Of a stretch of 64,000 nt of DNA, positions 44,303 to 53,738 are shown one piece after another. This DNA is from Pontibacter mucosus (lineage in GTDB: Bacteria > Bacteroidota > Bacteroidia > Cytophagales > Hymenobacteraceae). The notes under the pieces are model-generated. The model had not been told where the DNA came from. It made no database searches and worked only from the letters and a program-made list of their open reading frames with translations. The DNA lies in contig NZ_QBKI01000010.1 of NCBI RefSeq assembly GCF_003054055.1, positions 62,001 through 126,000 on the forward strand. The letters are read 5' to 3'. Every line of letters starts with the position of its first letter. The first letter of the stretch is position 1. Made by a program: the position numbers and the translations under genes.

Positions 44303-45505
44303 ATGCAAATGAACGCCTTCTTTACCCGCTTTAAGCTGCCAGCCACGCCAGTGTTGGGGCTGGCAGCTCTTTTGTTTTCTGTAACGGCTTGTAACAATGC
44401 CGTCGAGCAGCAAGACGCAGCTACTACAACTGAACCAGAACCTATGGAAACGAGCATGTTTTACGTGGGCACTTATGCCAAGCCTGAGGAGGAGAGCATC
44501 TTCCTCTACAGCCTGAATTCGGAGACAGGTGAACTGAAGCGCGTGGCCGGCTTTAAGGCCGGAGGGAATCCCTCGTACCTTACATTGGACACTGCCGGGG
44601 AGCACCTGTACGCGGTAAACGAGACCACCAATTTTGAAGGCAAGGAAAGTGGCGCCGTCAGCGCGTTTGCCGTGGGGGCAGAGGGAAAGGAACTGACATT
44701 GCTGAACCAGACCTCATCGGGAGGCGGCGCGCCTTGCCATATCTGGCTTGCCGGGGAAAACACGGTATTGGTAGCTAATTATGTGGGTGGCAATGTGTCC
44801 GCTCTGCCGGTGCAGGAAGATGGACAGTTGGGGCAGCCGCAGGTGCTGCAGCACAAGGGCACCGGCCCGAACGCGCAGCGGCAGGAAAAGCCGCATGCCC
44901 ACTACATCGCCCCATCGCCTGATGGTGAGTATAGCTTTGCCGTGGACCTGGGGGCTGATAAAGTATTTGGGTACAGGCTCGAGGCCGGAAAGCTAACTCC
45001 GAACAATCCTGCCGTGGCCTATACTTCGGCGCCCGGCTCGGGGCCGCGCCACATGGCCTTCCACCCAAGCGGCAAGTATGCCTACCTGCTGCACGAGCTC
45101 AACTCCACGGTAACCGTTCTGGAGTACGATGCCGCGAAAGGCACTTTCACAGAGGCTCAAACCCTGACTACGCTGCCGGAAGATGCCAAGGATGACAATT
45201 ATCCGGCGGCCATTAAAGTATCGGCAGACGGAAAATTCCTGTATACTTCCAACCGCGGGCACAACAGCATTGCCGTGTTCGTCGTGGAACAAGAAGGTAG
45301 CCAACTGAAAACAGTACAACACATCAGCACCGGCGGTGACTGGCCCCGTGATTTCTCCCTCGACCCATCCGGGAGTATACTTTTGGTGGCCAACGAGCGC
45401 TCCAACAACATCACCGCGTTTAAGGTAGACAAAGCCACAGGCAAGCTCTCCGCCACCGGCCAGGAGGCGCAGGTACAGAAACCGGTGAATCTGGTGTTCC
45501 GGTAA
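44303..45505 (+). CDS. Lactonase-family beta-propeller (6-phosphogluconolactonase-like), lipoprotein
   Basis: 400 residues. The N-terminus carries a lipobox-like segment (LLFSVTACNN, Cys near 30), unusual for the cytoplasmic Pgl enzyme. The body is a seven-bladed propeller of the lactonase family (for example YVGTYAKPEEESIFLYSLN, GGGAPCHIWLA, GPRHMAFHPSGKYAYLLHEL, GDWPRDFSLDPSGSILLVA). The catalytic His/Arg/Glu set could be present but was not checked against structures. Either an exported relative or a surface sugar-lactone enzyme. Confidence 0.84.
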   Translation: MQMNAFFTRFKLPATPVLGLAALLFSVTACNNAVEQQDAATTTEPEPMETSMFYVGTYAKPEEESIFLYSLNSETGELKRVAGFKAGGNPSYLTLDTAGEHLYAVNETTNFEGKESGAVSAFAVGAEGKELTLLNQTSSGGGAPCHIWLAGENTVLVANYVGGNVSALPVQEDGQLGQPQVLQHKGTGPNAQRQEKPHAHYIAPSPDGEYSFAVDLGADKVFGYRLEAGKLTPNNPAVAYTSAPGSGPRHMAFHPSGKYAYLLHELNSTVTVLEYDAAKGTFTEAQTLTTLPEDAKDDNYPAAIKVSADGKFLYTSNRGHNSIAVFVVEQEGSQLKTVQHISTGGDWPRDFSLDPSGSILLVANERSNNITAFKVDKATGKLSATGQEAQVQKPVNLVFR

Positions 45506-45514
45506 GTAAGTAAC

Positions 45515-45746
45515 AGGACAAAAGAACTTTAGACAAAGTACAAAAGACACTTCAAGTATAAAGTGTAACAATTCAGGTAGATACCTAAAGTTGTTCCAGG
45601 GTTTATACTTCAAGCTAACTTGGTGCTCATACTTATCATATTATACTTTGAAGTATACCCAAAGCTCCAGACAAGTATAAATAGCCAGTTTACTTGTCTC
45701 CTTCGTCCTTTGTCAAATGGTCTTTTGTCTAACTACCCTTTGTCTA
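45515..45746. repeat. GACAAAAGA-family inverted repeats flanking an AAGTATA-rich spacer
   Basis: Left arm at 45515-45553 (GGACAAAAGAAC, GACAAAGTACAAAAGACAC) and right arm at 45690-45746 (CGTCCTTTGTCAAATGG, TCTTTTGTC, CCTTTGTC). The 140-bp spacer holds several AAGTATA/TATACTT words. Confidence 0.6.
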
Positions 45747-45757
45747 TACTTTAAAAG

Positions 45758-46123
45758 ATGATTGAAATACTTGCAGAGACTCAGGAAGACATGCTGGCCG
45801 TGCGGGTGAGCGGTCAGCTGACCAACGACGACTTTGACCTGTACCGCGAGCAGATCCGGGACAGGATGAAGCGCTACGGATCGGCGCGGCTATACTACGA
45901 GATGGTAAACCTGAGTTGGGTAAAGCCCGGTGCCGCACTGGAAAATGCCCTGTTCGACCTGGTGCACGGCCGTGAGTATGACCGCGTGGCGATGGTAGGT
46001 GAGAAAGTATGGCAGGAGTGGGCCGCCAAGATCATCAGCCCGGTAAAAAAGAAGGGGGTGCGCTACTTTAACCTGGCAGACCGCGAAAAGGCCCTCCGGT
46101 GGGTACAAACGGGAGAGGAATAA
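45758..46123 (+). CDS. SpoIIAA-like (STAS/SEC14-type) small protein
   Basis: 121 residues with the alternating beta/alpha pattern of SpoIIAA-like (DUF3478) proteins: VSGQLTNDDFDLYREQIRDRM, the YYEMVNLSW strand, and DRVAMVGEKVWQEWAAKI. These proteins are small cytoplasmic domains of unknown or signalling-related function. No catalytic residues are expected. Length is normal. Confidence 0.8.
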   Translation: MIEILAETQEDMLAVRVSGQLTNDDFDLYREQIRDRMKRYGSARLYYEMVNLSWVKPGAALENALFDLVHGREYDRVAMVGEKVWQEWAAKIISPVKKKGVRYFNLADREKALRWVQTGEE

Positions 46124-46164
46124 AAAACGCCCGCAGAACCAGCTGGTTCTGCGGGCGTTTTATT
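46124..46164. terminator. Convergent terminator
   Basis: A strong stem AAAACGCCCGCAGAACCAG / CTGGTTCTGCGGGCGTTTT, shared by the SpoIIAA-like gene (+) and the esterase gene (-). Confidence 0.88.
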
Positions 46165-46181
46165 TTTAAAGTATACGGTTG

Positions 46182-47030
46182 CTACTGTGCCAGCGCCTCC
46201 GCGCGCACCTTCTGGAAGAATAGCAGGTGGTACTCCAACGCATTGCCCCAGTAAGCCCAGGTATGGGCACCCGGGCGCTCGATGTACTCATGCGGCACCT
46301 TCTCATACACCAGGCGGCGGTGCAGCTCGCGGTTATCTTCAATCAGGAAGTCATCCACGCCACAGTCAATCATCAACTTAACGCCACTGGCCTTTAGCTG
46401 CGGCACCATGTGCACCACAGAGCGCTGGCGGAACAGCTCCTGGTTTTCCTGCTTTGGCCCCAGCAAGGCCTCTATACTTTCAAGCAGTTTATCCGATTCA
46501 ATTCTGGACACATTCAGGGCCCCGCTCATACTTCCGGCGGCCAGGTACAGCTGCGGGTGGCGCGCCGACAAGTATAAGGCTCCGTGCCCGCCCATACTTA
46601 AGCCCGAGATAAACCGGCCGCTGCGGTCGCTGATGGTGCTATACTTGCGCTCCACCTCTTGCCGCAGCTCCTGCGTGATATACGTCTCGTATTGGCTGGA
46701 TTTGTCCAAGGGGCTGTCGTAGTACCAGCCGCTGAAGCCGCCCTCCGGCGTGACGATAATGAGCTGGTATTTGTCGGCCATACTTTGCAGCAGATCTTTT
46801 TGCGGGGGTGTTTTCAGCCAGTTGCTGAAGTTGCCGCTGTAGCCGTGCAGCAAGTATAAAACCGGGTAAGGCCCGTTCTTTTTCTTGCCGTGGCCCTCAG
46901 GCGTCACCACGCCGGCTTTCAGCGTTTTCTGCATCGAAGGGCTTTGGATAACAAGGGTGTCGACTTTGGCTGCCTCAGCGGTAAGTATACAAAGGAACAG
47001 CAGGAGGAAAGTATAAATTCTCTTTTGCAT
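46182..47030 (-). CDS. Exported alpha/beta-hydrolase (putative esterase family)
   Basis: 282 residues from MQKRIYTF, which opens a signal peptide (ending about 21, TAEA). The fold is of the esterase-D/antigen-85 type. The nucleophile elbow GLSMGGHG gives the Ser, the acid is in CGVDDF, and the His in GAHTWAYW. Such enzymes act as feruloyl or acyl esterases. An upstream Met (47054) is rejected because the signal peptide begins at 47030. Substrate unknown. Confidence 0.87.
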   Translation of the reverse strand: MQKRIYTFLLLFLCILTAEAAKVDTLVIQSPSMQKTLKAGVVTPEGHGKKKNGPYPVLYLLHGYSGNFSNWLKTPPQKDLLQSMADKYQLIIVTPEGGFSGWYYDSPLDKSSQYETYITQELRQEVERKYSTISDRSGRFISGLSMGGHGALYLSARHPQLYLAAGSMSGALNVSRIESDKLLESIEALLGPKQENQELFRQRSVVHMVPQLKASGVKLMIDCGVDDFLIEDNRELHRRLVYEKVPHEYIERPGAHTWAYWGNALEYHLLFFQKVRAEALAQ

Positions 47031-47159
47031 AGCGGTTAAGTATAGGTTATGCAAAATATAGATAAAGCGGTAATTTTTAAAGTATAAATCTGCTTTTAAG
47101 TATAGCGGGTGTCTCTAGCATCAGCGGCTTTGTGGCAAGTATAAATCGGTGTGAAAAGG

Positions 47160-47708
47160 TTATTCGATCAGCGTGACATCTATCAGACCTTTTTCGCCGG
47201 TATAATCTATGGCGCTGCTGTAGCGGTATTCCTGCGGAGCTTCTACAAAGCCTGCTTCAACGGGGTTTTGGTGCAGGTAGTCGAGCCGCTGCTGCATCAT
47301 CTGGTTGTTGAATAGTTCAATTGGGTGGTTGTGGTGCTGCCAGAACTGAAACGTCTCAATGCTGGGGTTTCGGCTGCCGGCCCTCCTGAACATCCACAGC
47401 ATCCATTCTTTGCGGCTTTCCTGGTTATGCTCTTCTATCATCTGAAGTATGGCCTTGGCAGTATGCCGTTTCAAATCCCGAAGTATGCCTTCCATTGGTT
47501 CCTTATTGCTACCGATGATGAGATGAATATGGCTCGTCATGATGCACCAGGCGTATACTTCCAACCCTTTGTATTTGATGCAATACTGTAAACTCTCTAC
47601 CACTACATCCTTATACTCCCGCCGCACAAACACATCAATCCAGTTCACCACTGCAAACGATACAAAGTATAGCTTTGACTGGTCCCGGATTTTATAGTTT
47701 CGGCTCAT
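47160..47708 (-). CDS. REP-associated tyrosine transposase (RAYT), intact
   Basis: 182 residues of the Y1_Tnp (HUH) family. HUH is in SHIHLIIG; the candidate Tyr is in LDYLHQNPVEAGFV, and QEYRYSSAIDY follows. These enzymes nick and mobilise REP palindromes as single strands. The neighbouring palindromes at 47761-47880 lie directly upstream of the gene, the usual arrangement. It resembles the interrupted copy at 62722 (shared MSRNYKI start). Confidence 0.9.
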   Translation of the reverse strand: MSRNYKIRDQSKLYFVSFAVVNWIDVFVRREYKDVVVESLQYCIKYKGLEVYAWCIMTSHIHLIIGSNKEPMEGILRDLKRHTAKAILQMIEEHNQESRKEWMLWMFRRAGSRNPSIETFQFWQHHNHPIELFNNQMMQQRLDYLHQNPVEAGFVEAPQEYRYSSAIDYTGEKGLIDVTLIE

Positions 47709-47760
47709 ACAGAGGCTTTACACAGGTTCAGTTTCTATAGTTGCCATAAGCCTGAATCTG

Positions 47761-47880
47761 CCGCGAGCTTTCAGCTCGTGGTGGTGCATGAGGCAAGCTT
47801 TCAGCTTGCGAAAATATAGTGTAAGGATTACACCAGCTGAAAGCTGGCAGCAATGGAAGCCACGAGCTGAAAGCTCGCGG
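47761..47880. repeat. REP-like palindromes next to the RAYT gene
   Basis: Four GAGCTTTCAGCTC-type palindromes: CCGCGAGCTTTCAGCTCGTGG (with an imperfect stem), CAAGCTTTCAGCTTG, CCAGCTGAAAGCTGG, and CCACGAGCTGAAAGCTCGCGG. The first and last are inverted copies of one another, as in a REPIN. Confidence 0.72.
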
Positions 47881-47892
47881 TAGGCTACAACA

Positions 47893-47925
47893 CAAAAGCC
47901 ATCAGGTAATTACCCGATGGCTTTT
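47893..47925 (-). terminator. Terminator after the DUF4142 gene
   Basis: Stem AAAAGCCATCAGGTAA / TTACCCGATGGCTTTT beyond the stop of the minus-strand gene. Confidence 0.75.
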
Positions 47926-47949
47926 GCCTTTATGTGTAGGAGCCGTTGC

Positions 47950-48675
47950 TTAATCTACAGTGTCTTCAATCTCGTTTGCCATTTTCTCGTGAGACTCCAG
48001 CTTTGGCAAAGTCTTAGCCGCCAGGGTTTTTACCTGTTCATTCTTTGCGTTTCTGGTCTTGGCCTCAAACATGGCGATATCCATTTTATGGGCGCGCTCC
48101 ATGGTGTCCATATAGTCCTCATCAAAGCCGGCGCCGGTTTTGTTGGCAAGCTTATCTACCATGGTTTGGTGCATCGGCATCATGGTGGTTGGCAATTCTA
48201 CACCCATTTCAGAAGCGATAGACTCCATTTCCTGCTTTGCTTCTGTATGGTGATCTATCATCATCTGGGCATACTCCTTCACCTTAGGGTCTGTGGCCTT
48301 CTCAAGCGCCATCTCACCTAGCTCTATCTCCAGTAGGTTGCTGCTGGCGGCTGTCATCATAAAAGTGGCGTCATCCAGGTTAGTCAGGCTGGTCATGTCC
48401 ATGGTGGCATCCATGCCGGAGGTGGCTGTAGCTGCCCCGGTTGCCCCAATAGTTCCGGGTCTGTCAGTGTTGGTGCCTGTCGTGGTCGTGGTGCCGGTGT
48501 TTCCTGTGTTCGTATTAGTGTTGGTGGTAGTTGTTTCATCGGTGGCTCTGCCAGGAGCGGTCACAGTCTCAGACCTTTCCATCGAGGTAGAGTCGGCAGT
48601 AGCAGAGCCTGTGCTGCTGCACGCAGTTGCGGCCATCATCGATCCCGCAACAAAGTATAACATGACTTTTTTCAT
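47950..48675 (-). CDS. DUF4142-domain lipoprotein
   Basis: 241 residues from MKKVMLYF. A lipobox (MMAATACSS, Cys near 19) is followed by a Thr/Asn/Gly low-complexity linker (TTTTNTNTNTGNTGTTTT...) up to about residue 95. The DUF4142 helical bundle then carries TFMMTAASSNLLEIELGEMALEKA, MMIDHHTEAKQEME and DYMDTMERAHKMDIAMFE. DUF4142 proteins are ferritin-like-sized periplasmic bundles of unknown role. The upstream in-frame extension to 48780 lacks a signal and is rejected. Confidence 0.85.
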   Translation of the reverse strand: MKKVMLYFVAGSMMAATACSSTGSATADSTSMERSETVTAPGRATDETTTTNTNTNTGNTGTTTTTGTNTDRPGTIGATGAATATSGMDATMDMTSLTNLDDATFMMTAASSNLLEIELGEMALEKATDPKVKEYAQMMIDHHTEAKQEMESIASEMGVELPTTMMPMHQTMVDKLANKTGAGFDEDYMDTMERAHKMDIAMFEAKTRNAKNEQVKTLAAKTLPKLESHEKMANEIEDTVD

Positions 48676-48868
48676 AGCTTTCAAAGTTTTTAAATCCAAC
48701 TTTTTATACGCCAGCGTTTTAGGGGAGTTGAATTCTGTGCAAAAACAATTTTCATAAACCCATTTAAAACTTTGTTTCAATATGATTAAGTATAGATAAG
48801 TGCAATTTTACAAGATGGCATAAGCTACCCGGGTACCACCTGCATCCAAAAGCACTGGCCCGGAAAAA

Positions 48869-48906
48869 GAAAAAGCGGCACCTCATCAGAAGTACCGCTT
48901 TTTTGT
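48869..48906 (-). terminator. clpB terminator
   Basis: Stem AAAAAGCGGCACC / AGTACCGCTTTTTT with a mismatch near the loop and T-run on the minus strand. Confidence 0.7.
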
Positions 48907-48931
48907 AGCTAAACTTTAAACTAATCTAATC

Positions 48932-51550
48932 TTACTCGTTCGTCGGAATCTGCACATCCACGTTGTTGAAGCGGATGCGGCCATTCTCCAGCACGGCCTC
49001 CACCACCGAGTCTTTGTTGATAGTGCCGGCCAAAATCTCCTTCGACAGCTCGTTGAGCACCTGGCGCTGCAGCACACGCTTCAGCGGACGGGCACCAAAC
49101 TGCGGGTCGTAGCCCTGCTCGCCCAGGTAATCCAGCACCTCTTCGGTAGCGATTAGGCGTATACCGGCTTCGTCCAGTCGGTCCTGGATGTGGCCAAACT
49201 GGATGGTCACGATCTTGCGGATATCCTCGCGGCTCAGCGGACGGAACATCACCAGCTCGTCGATTCGGTTGAGGAACTCCGGCCTAACCGACTTCTTCAG
49301 TAGCTCGAACACCTCGTCCTTGGTGCGCTCGATCACCTCGTCGTGGTTAAACTCATCCATCGTCTCAAAATTGCTCTGGATGATGTGCGAACCGATGTTA
49401 GAGGTCATGATGATAATGGTGTTCTTGAAGTTCACCACGCGGCCCTTACTGTCGGTCAGGCGACCGTCGTCGAGCACCTGCAGCAGGATGTTGAACACGT
49501 CCGGGTGCGCCTTCTCAATCTCATCCAGCAGCACAACTGAGTAGGGCTTGCGGCGCACGGCCTCTGTCAGCTGGCCGCCTTCATCGTAACCGATGTATCC
49601 CGGAGGCGCACCAATCATACGGCTCACGGCGTGGCGCTCCTGGTACTCACTCATATCGATGCGCACCATAGCGTTCTCGTCGTTGAACAGGTAATCGGCC
49701 AGCGCCTTGGCCAGCTCGGTTTTTCCCACACCTGTCGTGCCCAGGAAGATGAAGGAGCCGATAGGACGTTTCGGGTCCTGCATACCGGCGCGGCTGCGGC
49801 GCACGGCGTCGGAGATGGCCTCGATGGCTTCCTCCTGGCCCGCGACACGTTTGCCCAGCTCTTCTTCCAGGTGCAGCAGCTTCTCACGGTCGCTCTGCAG
49901 CATTTTGCTTACCGGAATCCCGGTCCACTTGGCAACCACTTCGGCAATGTCCTCGGAGTTCACTTCCTCTTTCAGCATCGGGTTTTCGCCCTGCATCTGG
50001 CGTACTTGCTCCTGTAGTTCTTTCAGGTGTGCTTCAGCTTCCTGAATCTTGCCGTAGCGCAATTCAGCCACGCGTCCGTAATCGCCGCTGCGTTCGGCCT
50101 GCTCTGCCTCGAGCTTATAGTTCTCGATGTTCTCTTTCTCTTTCTGGATGCCCTCGATGATCTGCTTTTCGTTCTGCCACTTGGCTTTCAGGTCATCGCG
50201 CTTGGTGGACAGTTCGGCGATCTCTTTCGAAAGTATGGCTTCCTTGTCGCGGTCGTTTTCGCGGCGGATGGCCTCCCGCTCGATCTCCAGCTGCATGATG
50301 CGGCGCTGGATCTCATCGAGCTCCACCGGCAGCGAGTCAATTTCGATGCGCAGCTTGGCCGCCGCTTCGTCCATCAGGTCAATGGCCTTGTCGGGTAGGA
50401 AGCGGTCGGTGATGTAGCGGTTGGAAAGCTCCACGGCCGCAATAATGGCGTCATCCTTAATGCGCACCCCATGGTGTACTTCATACTTATCCTTGATGCC
50501 GCGAAGTATGGAAATGGCATCCTGCACGCTTGGCTCATCCACCATCACCGCCTGGAAACGGCGCTCCAGGGCCTTGTCCTTCTCGATATATTTCTGGTAC
50601 TCCTTGAGCGTAGTGGCCCCGATGGCGTGCAGTTCGCCGCGGGCCAGGGCCGGCTTCAGCAGGTTGGCCGCGTCCATGGCGCTGTCGCCACCGGCTCCGG
50701 CGCCAATCAACGTATGGATCTCGTCGATGAAAAGGACAATCTCGCCTTCGGCATCCACCACCTCTTTAATCACCGCCTTCAGGCGCTCCTCGAACTCACC
50801 TTTATACTTGGCACCTGCCACCAGCAGACCCATGTCCAGGCTCATGAGCGTTTTGTTTTTCAGGTTCTCCGGCACGTCGCCACTCACAATGCGCTGTGCC
50901 AGGCCTTCCACAATGGCGGTTTTACCCACGCCAGGCTCACCCAGCAGTACCGGGTTGTTCTTGGTGCGGCGGCTCAGGATCTGCAGCACGCGGCGAATCT
51001 CCTCGTCGCGGCCAATCACCGGGTCGATTTTGCCGCTGCGGGCCATCTCATTCAGGTTGCGGGCATAGCGCTTGAGCGAGTTATACTTGGCCTCGGCATT
51101 CTGGTCGGTTACCTTGGCGCCGCCACGCAGTTCCTTTATTGCTTTCTTGAGGTCTTTCTCGTTAAAGCCCACGTCCTTCATCAGGCTGGCTACCCGGTCG
51201 CGCCCGGCCAGAATGCCCAGCAGCATGTGCTCAATGGCCACATACTCGTCGCCAAACTCTTTTAAGTAGGAGGTCGCTTTTTGCAAAGCCGCTGCCGCGT
51301 CGTTGGCCAAGTATGGACTGCCGCCGCTCACTTTCGGGTAGGCTGCCACTATCTCGTCCAGCTTGCTGTGCAGGATATTGCCGTTGATGTTGAGTTTCTG
51401 GAGCAGGAAGTTGGTTACGTTCTCGTCTGTCTCCAGTATTGCTTTTAAAATATGCCCGGTTTCGATAGCCTGCTGCTGGTTGCCGCCTGCTATCTCGGTG
51501 GCCTTCTGAATGGCCTCCTGGGCTTTGATGGTATAGTTATTAAAGTTCAT
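48932..51550 (-). CDS. clpB: ATP-dependent protein disaggregase ClpB
   Basis: 872 residues, normal length. Domains: Clp N-domain (1-145), NBD1 with Walker [13 protein letters not shown] (about 206-213) and Walker [13 protein letters not shown], the coiled-coil middle domain (about 400-530) that distinguishes ClpB from ClpA, NBD2 with Walker [15 protein letters not shown] and Walker [11 protein letters not shown], and the C-terminal D2-small domain. With DnaK it resolubilises aggregated protein after heat stress. No CIRCE element was recognised upstream. Monocistronic. Confidence 0.97.
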   Translation of the reverse strand: MNFNNYTIKAQEAIQKATEIAGGNQQQAIETGHILKAILETDENVTNFLLQKLNINGNILHSKLDEIVAAYPKVSGGSPYLANDAAAALQKATSYLKEFGDEYVAIEHMLLGILAGRDRVASLMKDVGFNEKDLKKAIKELRGGAKVTDQNAEAKYNSLKRYARNLNEMARSGKIDPVIGRDEEIRRVLQILSRRTKNNPVLLGEPGVGKTAIVEGLAQRIVSGDVPENLKNKTLMSLDMGLLVAGAKYKGEFEERLKAVIKEVVDAEGEIVLFIDEIHTLIGAGAGGDSAMDAANLLKPALARGELHAIGATTLKEYQKYIEKDKALERRFQAVMVDEPSVQDAISILRGIKDKYEVHHGVRIKDDAIIAAVELSNRYITDRFLPDKAIDLMDEAAAKLRIEIDSLPVELDEIQRRIMQLEIEREAIRRENDRDKEAILSKEIAELSTKRDDLKAKWQNEKQIIEGIQKEKENIENYKLEAEQAERSGDYGRVAELRYGKIQEAEAHLKELQEQVRQMQGENPMLKEEVNSEDIAEVVAKWTGIPVSKMLQSDREKLLHLEEELGKRVAGQEEAIEAISDAVRRSRAGMQDPKRPIGSFIFLGTTGVGKTELAKALADYLFNDENAMVRIDMSEYQERHAVSRMIGAPPGYIGYDEGGQLTEAVRRKPYSVVLLDEIEKAHPDVFNILLQVLDDGRLTDSKGRVVNFKNTIIIMTSNIGSHIIQSNFETMDEFNHDEVIERTKDEVFELLKKSVRPEFLNRIDELVMFRPLSREDIRKIVTIQFGHIQDRLDEAGIRLIATEEVLDYLGEQGYDPQFGARPLKRVLQRQVLNELSKEILAGTINKDSVVEAVLENGRIRFNNVDVQIPTNE

Positions 51551-51725
51551 ATCGTTTTACCTGTTTTCCCCTGATCTTCATTCTACGAGCTTAGCAGCAA
51601 AGGATACACCAATGGTATTATGGTATGATTTTACTGAAATTATGGCAGGTTGATTTCGTGTAAAATGGATTTTTAAGGACATAATGGCATAAAGGTATCT
51701 GTATTACGAGTATAAAACGGCAAAA

Positions 51726-51744
51726 GGCAGCTCTAGTGGCTGCC
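51726..51744 (-). terminator. Weak hairpin after the YceI-like gene
   Basis: GGCAGC / GCTGCC with a 7-nt loop, followed by TTTTGCC on the minus strand; a weak candidate terminator of the three-gene YceI operon. Confidence 0.45.
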
Positions 51745-51785
51745 TCCTGCTGCTATTCAACTTAATCTAACCTTATCTTGCTTAT

Positions 51786-52349
51786 TTATTCTGCCATATG
51801 CAGTTCCACTGTTACCTGTAGCTCATCTTCCACTTTAAACAGTCCGCCCATTTTTTTGGGGGTGGCCAGGCCCAACTCGGAGAAGTTCAGACAGATGTTG
51901 CCTCTCAGGTTACTGGCGCCTTTACCGGCACAAGGGTAGAAGCTCACGTTCTGCAGCGGAATGCTTTTGCCTGCCACTAACAGGTTCAGCTCGCCTTTGT
52001 AGTTTTTGCCCTCCTGCCGCAGGTACACCACCTCAATTTTGGTGTAAGGGTGCTGGCTGGCGTTCAGCGTCTTCTCGAAATCCTTGTTGAGGAGAATATT
52101 GCCGCAGTTGAAATCCTTTACAGGTATGGCCAGCTTTAGCCTTTCTCCCCGGGGAATCTGCCTGTTGAGCAAAAGTGTATCCTTCTGGCTGCTGCTACTG
52201 GTGTAGGCGCAGTTGATGGTGCCCAGGGAGGTGCCTGCTGCTACGGTTACTTTGTTTCCCGTAATCACGACAAACTCTTTTTTCTCGGGCAGTACTGCTG
52301 CGCTCATCAGCATAGAGGCAGCAACCAGAAAGATACGAACAGGTAACAT
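51786..52349 (-). CDS. YceI-like-domain exported protein
   Basis: 187 residues with an N-terminal signal-like segment (MLPVRIFLVAASMLMSAA). Its middle part resembles YceI: LAIPVKDFNCGNILLNKDF and SQHPYTKIEVVYL, the strand pattern that in YceI lipocalins binds an isoprenoid quinone. It lacks a standard full YceI N-terminal half, so it is a diverged member. Third gene of the operon, starting 12 nt after the porin gene. Confidence 0.75.
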   Translation of the reverse strand: MLPVRIFLVAASMLMSAAVLPEKKEFVVITGNKVTVAAGTSLGTINCAYTSSSSQKDTLLLNRQIPRGERLKLAIPVKDFNCGNILLNKDFEKTLNASQHPYTKIEVVYLRQEGKNYKGELNLLVAGKSIPLQNVSFYPCAGKGASNLRGNICLNFSELGLATPKKMGGLFKVEDELQVTVELHMAE

Positions 52350-52361
52350 GGTTATTTATCT

Positions 52362-53717
52362 TTAGAAAGATATGGCACCTTCAATCATGAAGCCTTCGAA
52401 CTCACCGCCGTGGCGGATGTCTGTCGGAGCAAAGCCTTTGTACTGCTGCTTCACATACTCGGCCTTGGCAAGTATATTCTTCGTCACGAACCAGCCGCCG
52501 CCTACCTGGATTCTGTTCAGGTTCACTTTGTTGTTCAGTACATCCGGAGTAGCGGCCAGTGGGGCCAGGCGTCCTTCTACGGTATTGTAGCGGCCTGCCA
52601 CGTACAGGTTCTCGTTGCTGCCGAAGCGGTACACCACGTCAGTGCCTACTTGTGTCCAGGTGCGGTCTTTTGGCTCGTCGGCTGCGCCTAGTCTGCCTTT
52701 GCCTTTGGCCTGCTCAAAGTTGCCGAAGAGCTCCAGGCCACGGTACTTCACGAACGGGTTGATAACCATGGCTGTGATGCTGTTGGTAAGGCCCGGGTTG
52801 ATGTGACCTGAAGTGAAGTGCGTAGCTGTCGTAACGGCTACACCGCTTGCAATTCTGGCAGGGTCCATCACCAGGTAGTAGCGTGAGCCGGCACGGTCGC
52901 CGCCATACAGGGTGTTTCTCACAGAGCCGGCAGTGGTGTACACAGAGCCCGTTAAGCGTACCCGCAGGTCTTCGTTCAGCTGGCTGTCGTAGCCCAGTTT
53001 ACCGATGAAAGAGGGCTTGCGTTGGTCCGGATTCTGAATACCACCCTGGATTTCACCGCCTGTCACGGAGCCTACCGCCAGGAAGCCATTGTTCTGGTAG
53101 ATAACCTCGGCGCCGATTTCAGTGGTGAAGGCATCCATGATGTAGTTGCCCACGAAGGGGTTGTGCAAGGCATGGGCGTTATCGGTTCTGCGGAAGTGGG
53201 CGTCGCCGTAGTTGATTTCCATGTGGCCCACTTTCAGGGTCAGGTTCTCCATCAGCTTGTCCACCAGCGGGCTGTTCAGGAACTCCGCCTTATCTACCTG
53301 AATGTAGCCACCTTTTACCCAGGCCTCCGGGTGGTGTCTGGAAGACAGGTAGGTAATCAGGTTGAGTCGGATACCGTCGGCCAGCGCCACATCCAGGTTC
53401 AGGTTAGCAGCGGCCAGGTTAAAGCCGTTCTCGATGGGCATCAACTGGTTAAGGTTTACCTCGTTGTTGCCTTGCTGCTGCATCAGGGCTGTGGCCGAGT
53501 TCTTGTGCTTCAGGCCCTGGAACTGCTGTGCAAAGCCGCCGCCAAGTCTCACTTTAATGCCATCAAAGGCTGCTGTGTCTTGCTTCGGCGTTTCGAAGGT
53601 ATTTAGTCCCCTTTTATCGTAAGGGCGGGCGTATGGCAGGTCCGATAAGGTAATCTGCGCAAAAGAGCTCAAGCTTAAGCCAAGCATCAGGCCCAGTGAA
53701 AGTGTAAACTTTTTCAT
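52362..53717 (-). CDS. Outer-membrane porin-like beta-barrel protein
   Basis: 451 residues with a signal peptide (MKKFTLSLGLMLGLSLSSFA) and repeated amphipathic strands (LNLITYLSSRHHPEAWVKGG, LTLKVGHMEINYG, LRVRLTGSVY, YLVMDPARIAS, ILAKAEYVKQQYKGFAPTD and a C-terminal strand ending FMIEGAISF with a terminal Phe). It has a phosphate-porin/alginate-porin-like length. Its substrate is unknown. It starts 21 nt after the YceI gene stop, so it is co-transcribed. Confidence 0.82.
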   Translation of the reverse strand: MKKFTLSLGLMLGLSLSSFAQITLSDLPYARPYDKRGLNTFETPKQDTAAFDGIKVRLGGGFAQQFQGLKHKNSATALMQQQGNNEVNLNQLMPIENGFNLAAANLNLDVALADGIRLNLITYLSSRHHPEAWVKGGYIQVDKAEFLNSPLVDKLMENLTLKVGHMEINYGDAHFRRTDNAHALHNPFVGNYIMDAFTTEIGAEVIYQNNGFLAVGSVTGGEIQGGIQNPDQRKPSFIGKLGYDSQLNEDLRVRLTGSVYTTAGSVRNTLYGGDRAGSRYYLVMDPARIASGVAVTTATHFTSGHINPGLTNSITAMVINPFVKYRGLELFGNFEQAKGKGRLGAADEPKDRTWTQVGTDVVYRFGSNENLYVAGRYNTVEGRLAPLAATPDVLNNKVNLNRIQVGGGWFVTKNILAKAEYVKQQYKGFAPTDIRHGGEFEGFMIEGAISF

Positions 53718-53738
53718 GACGTTCAGTATTTAAAATCG

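Noticed and set aside
51551-51785. CIRCE or sigma32-like heat-shock element upstream of clpB
   Set aside because: No TTAGCACTC-N9-GAGTGCTAA inverted repeat or convincing sigma32 motif was found.
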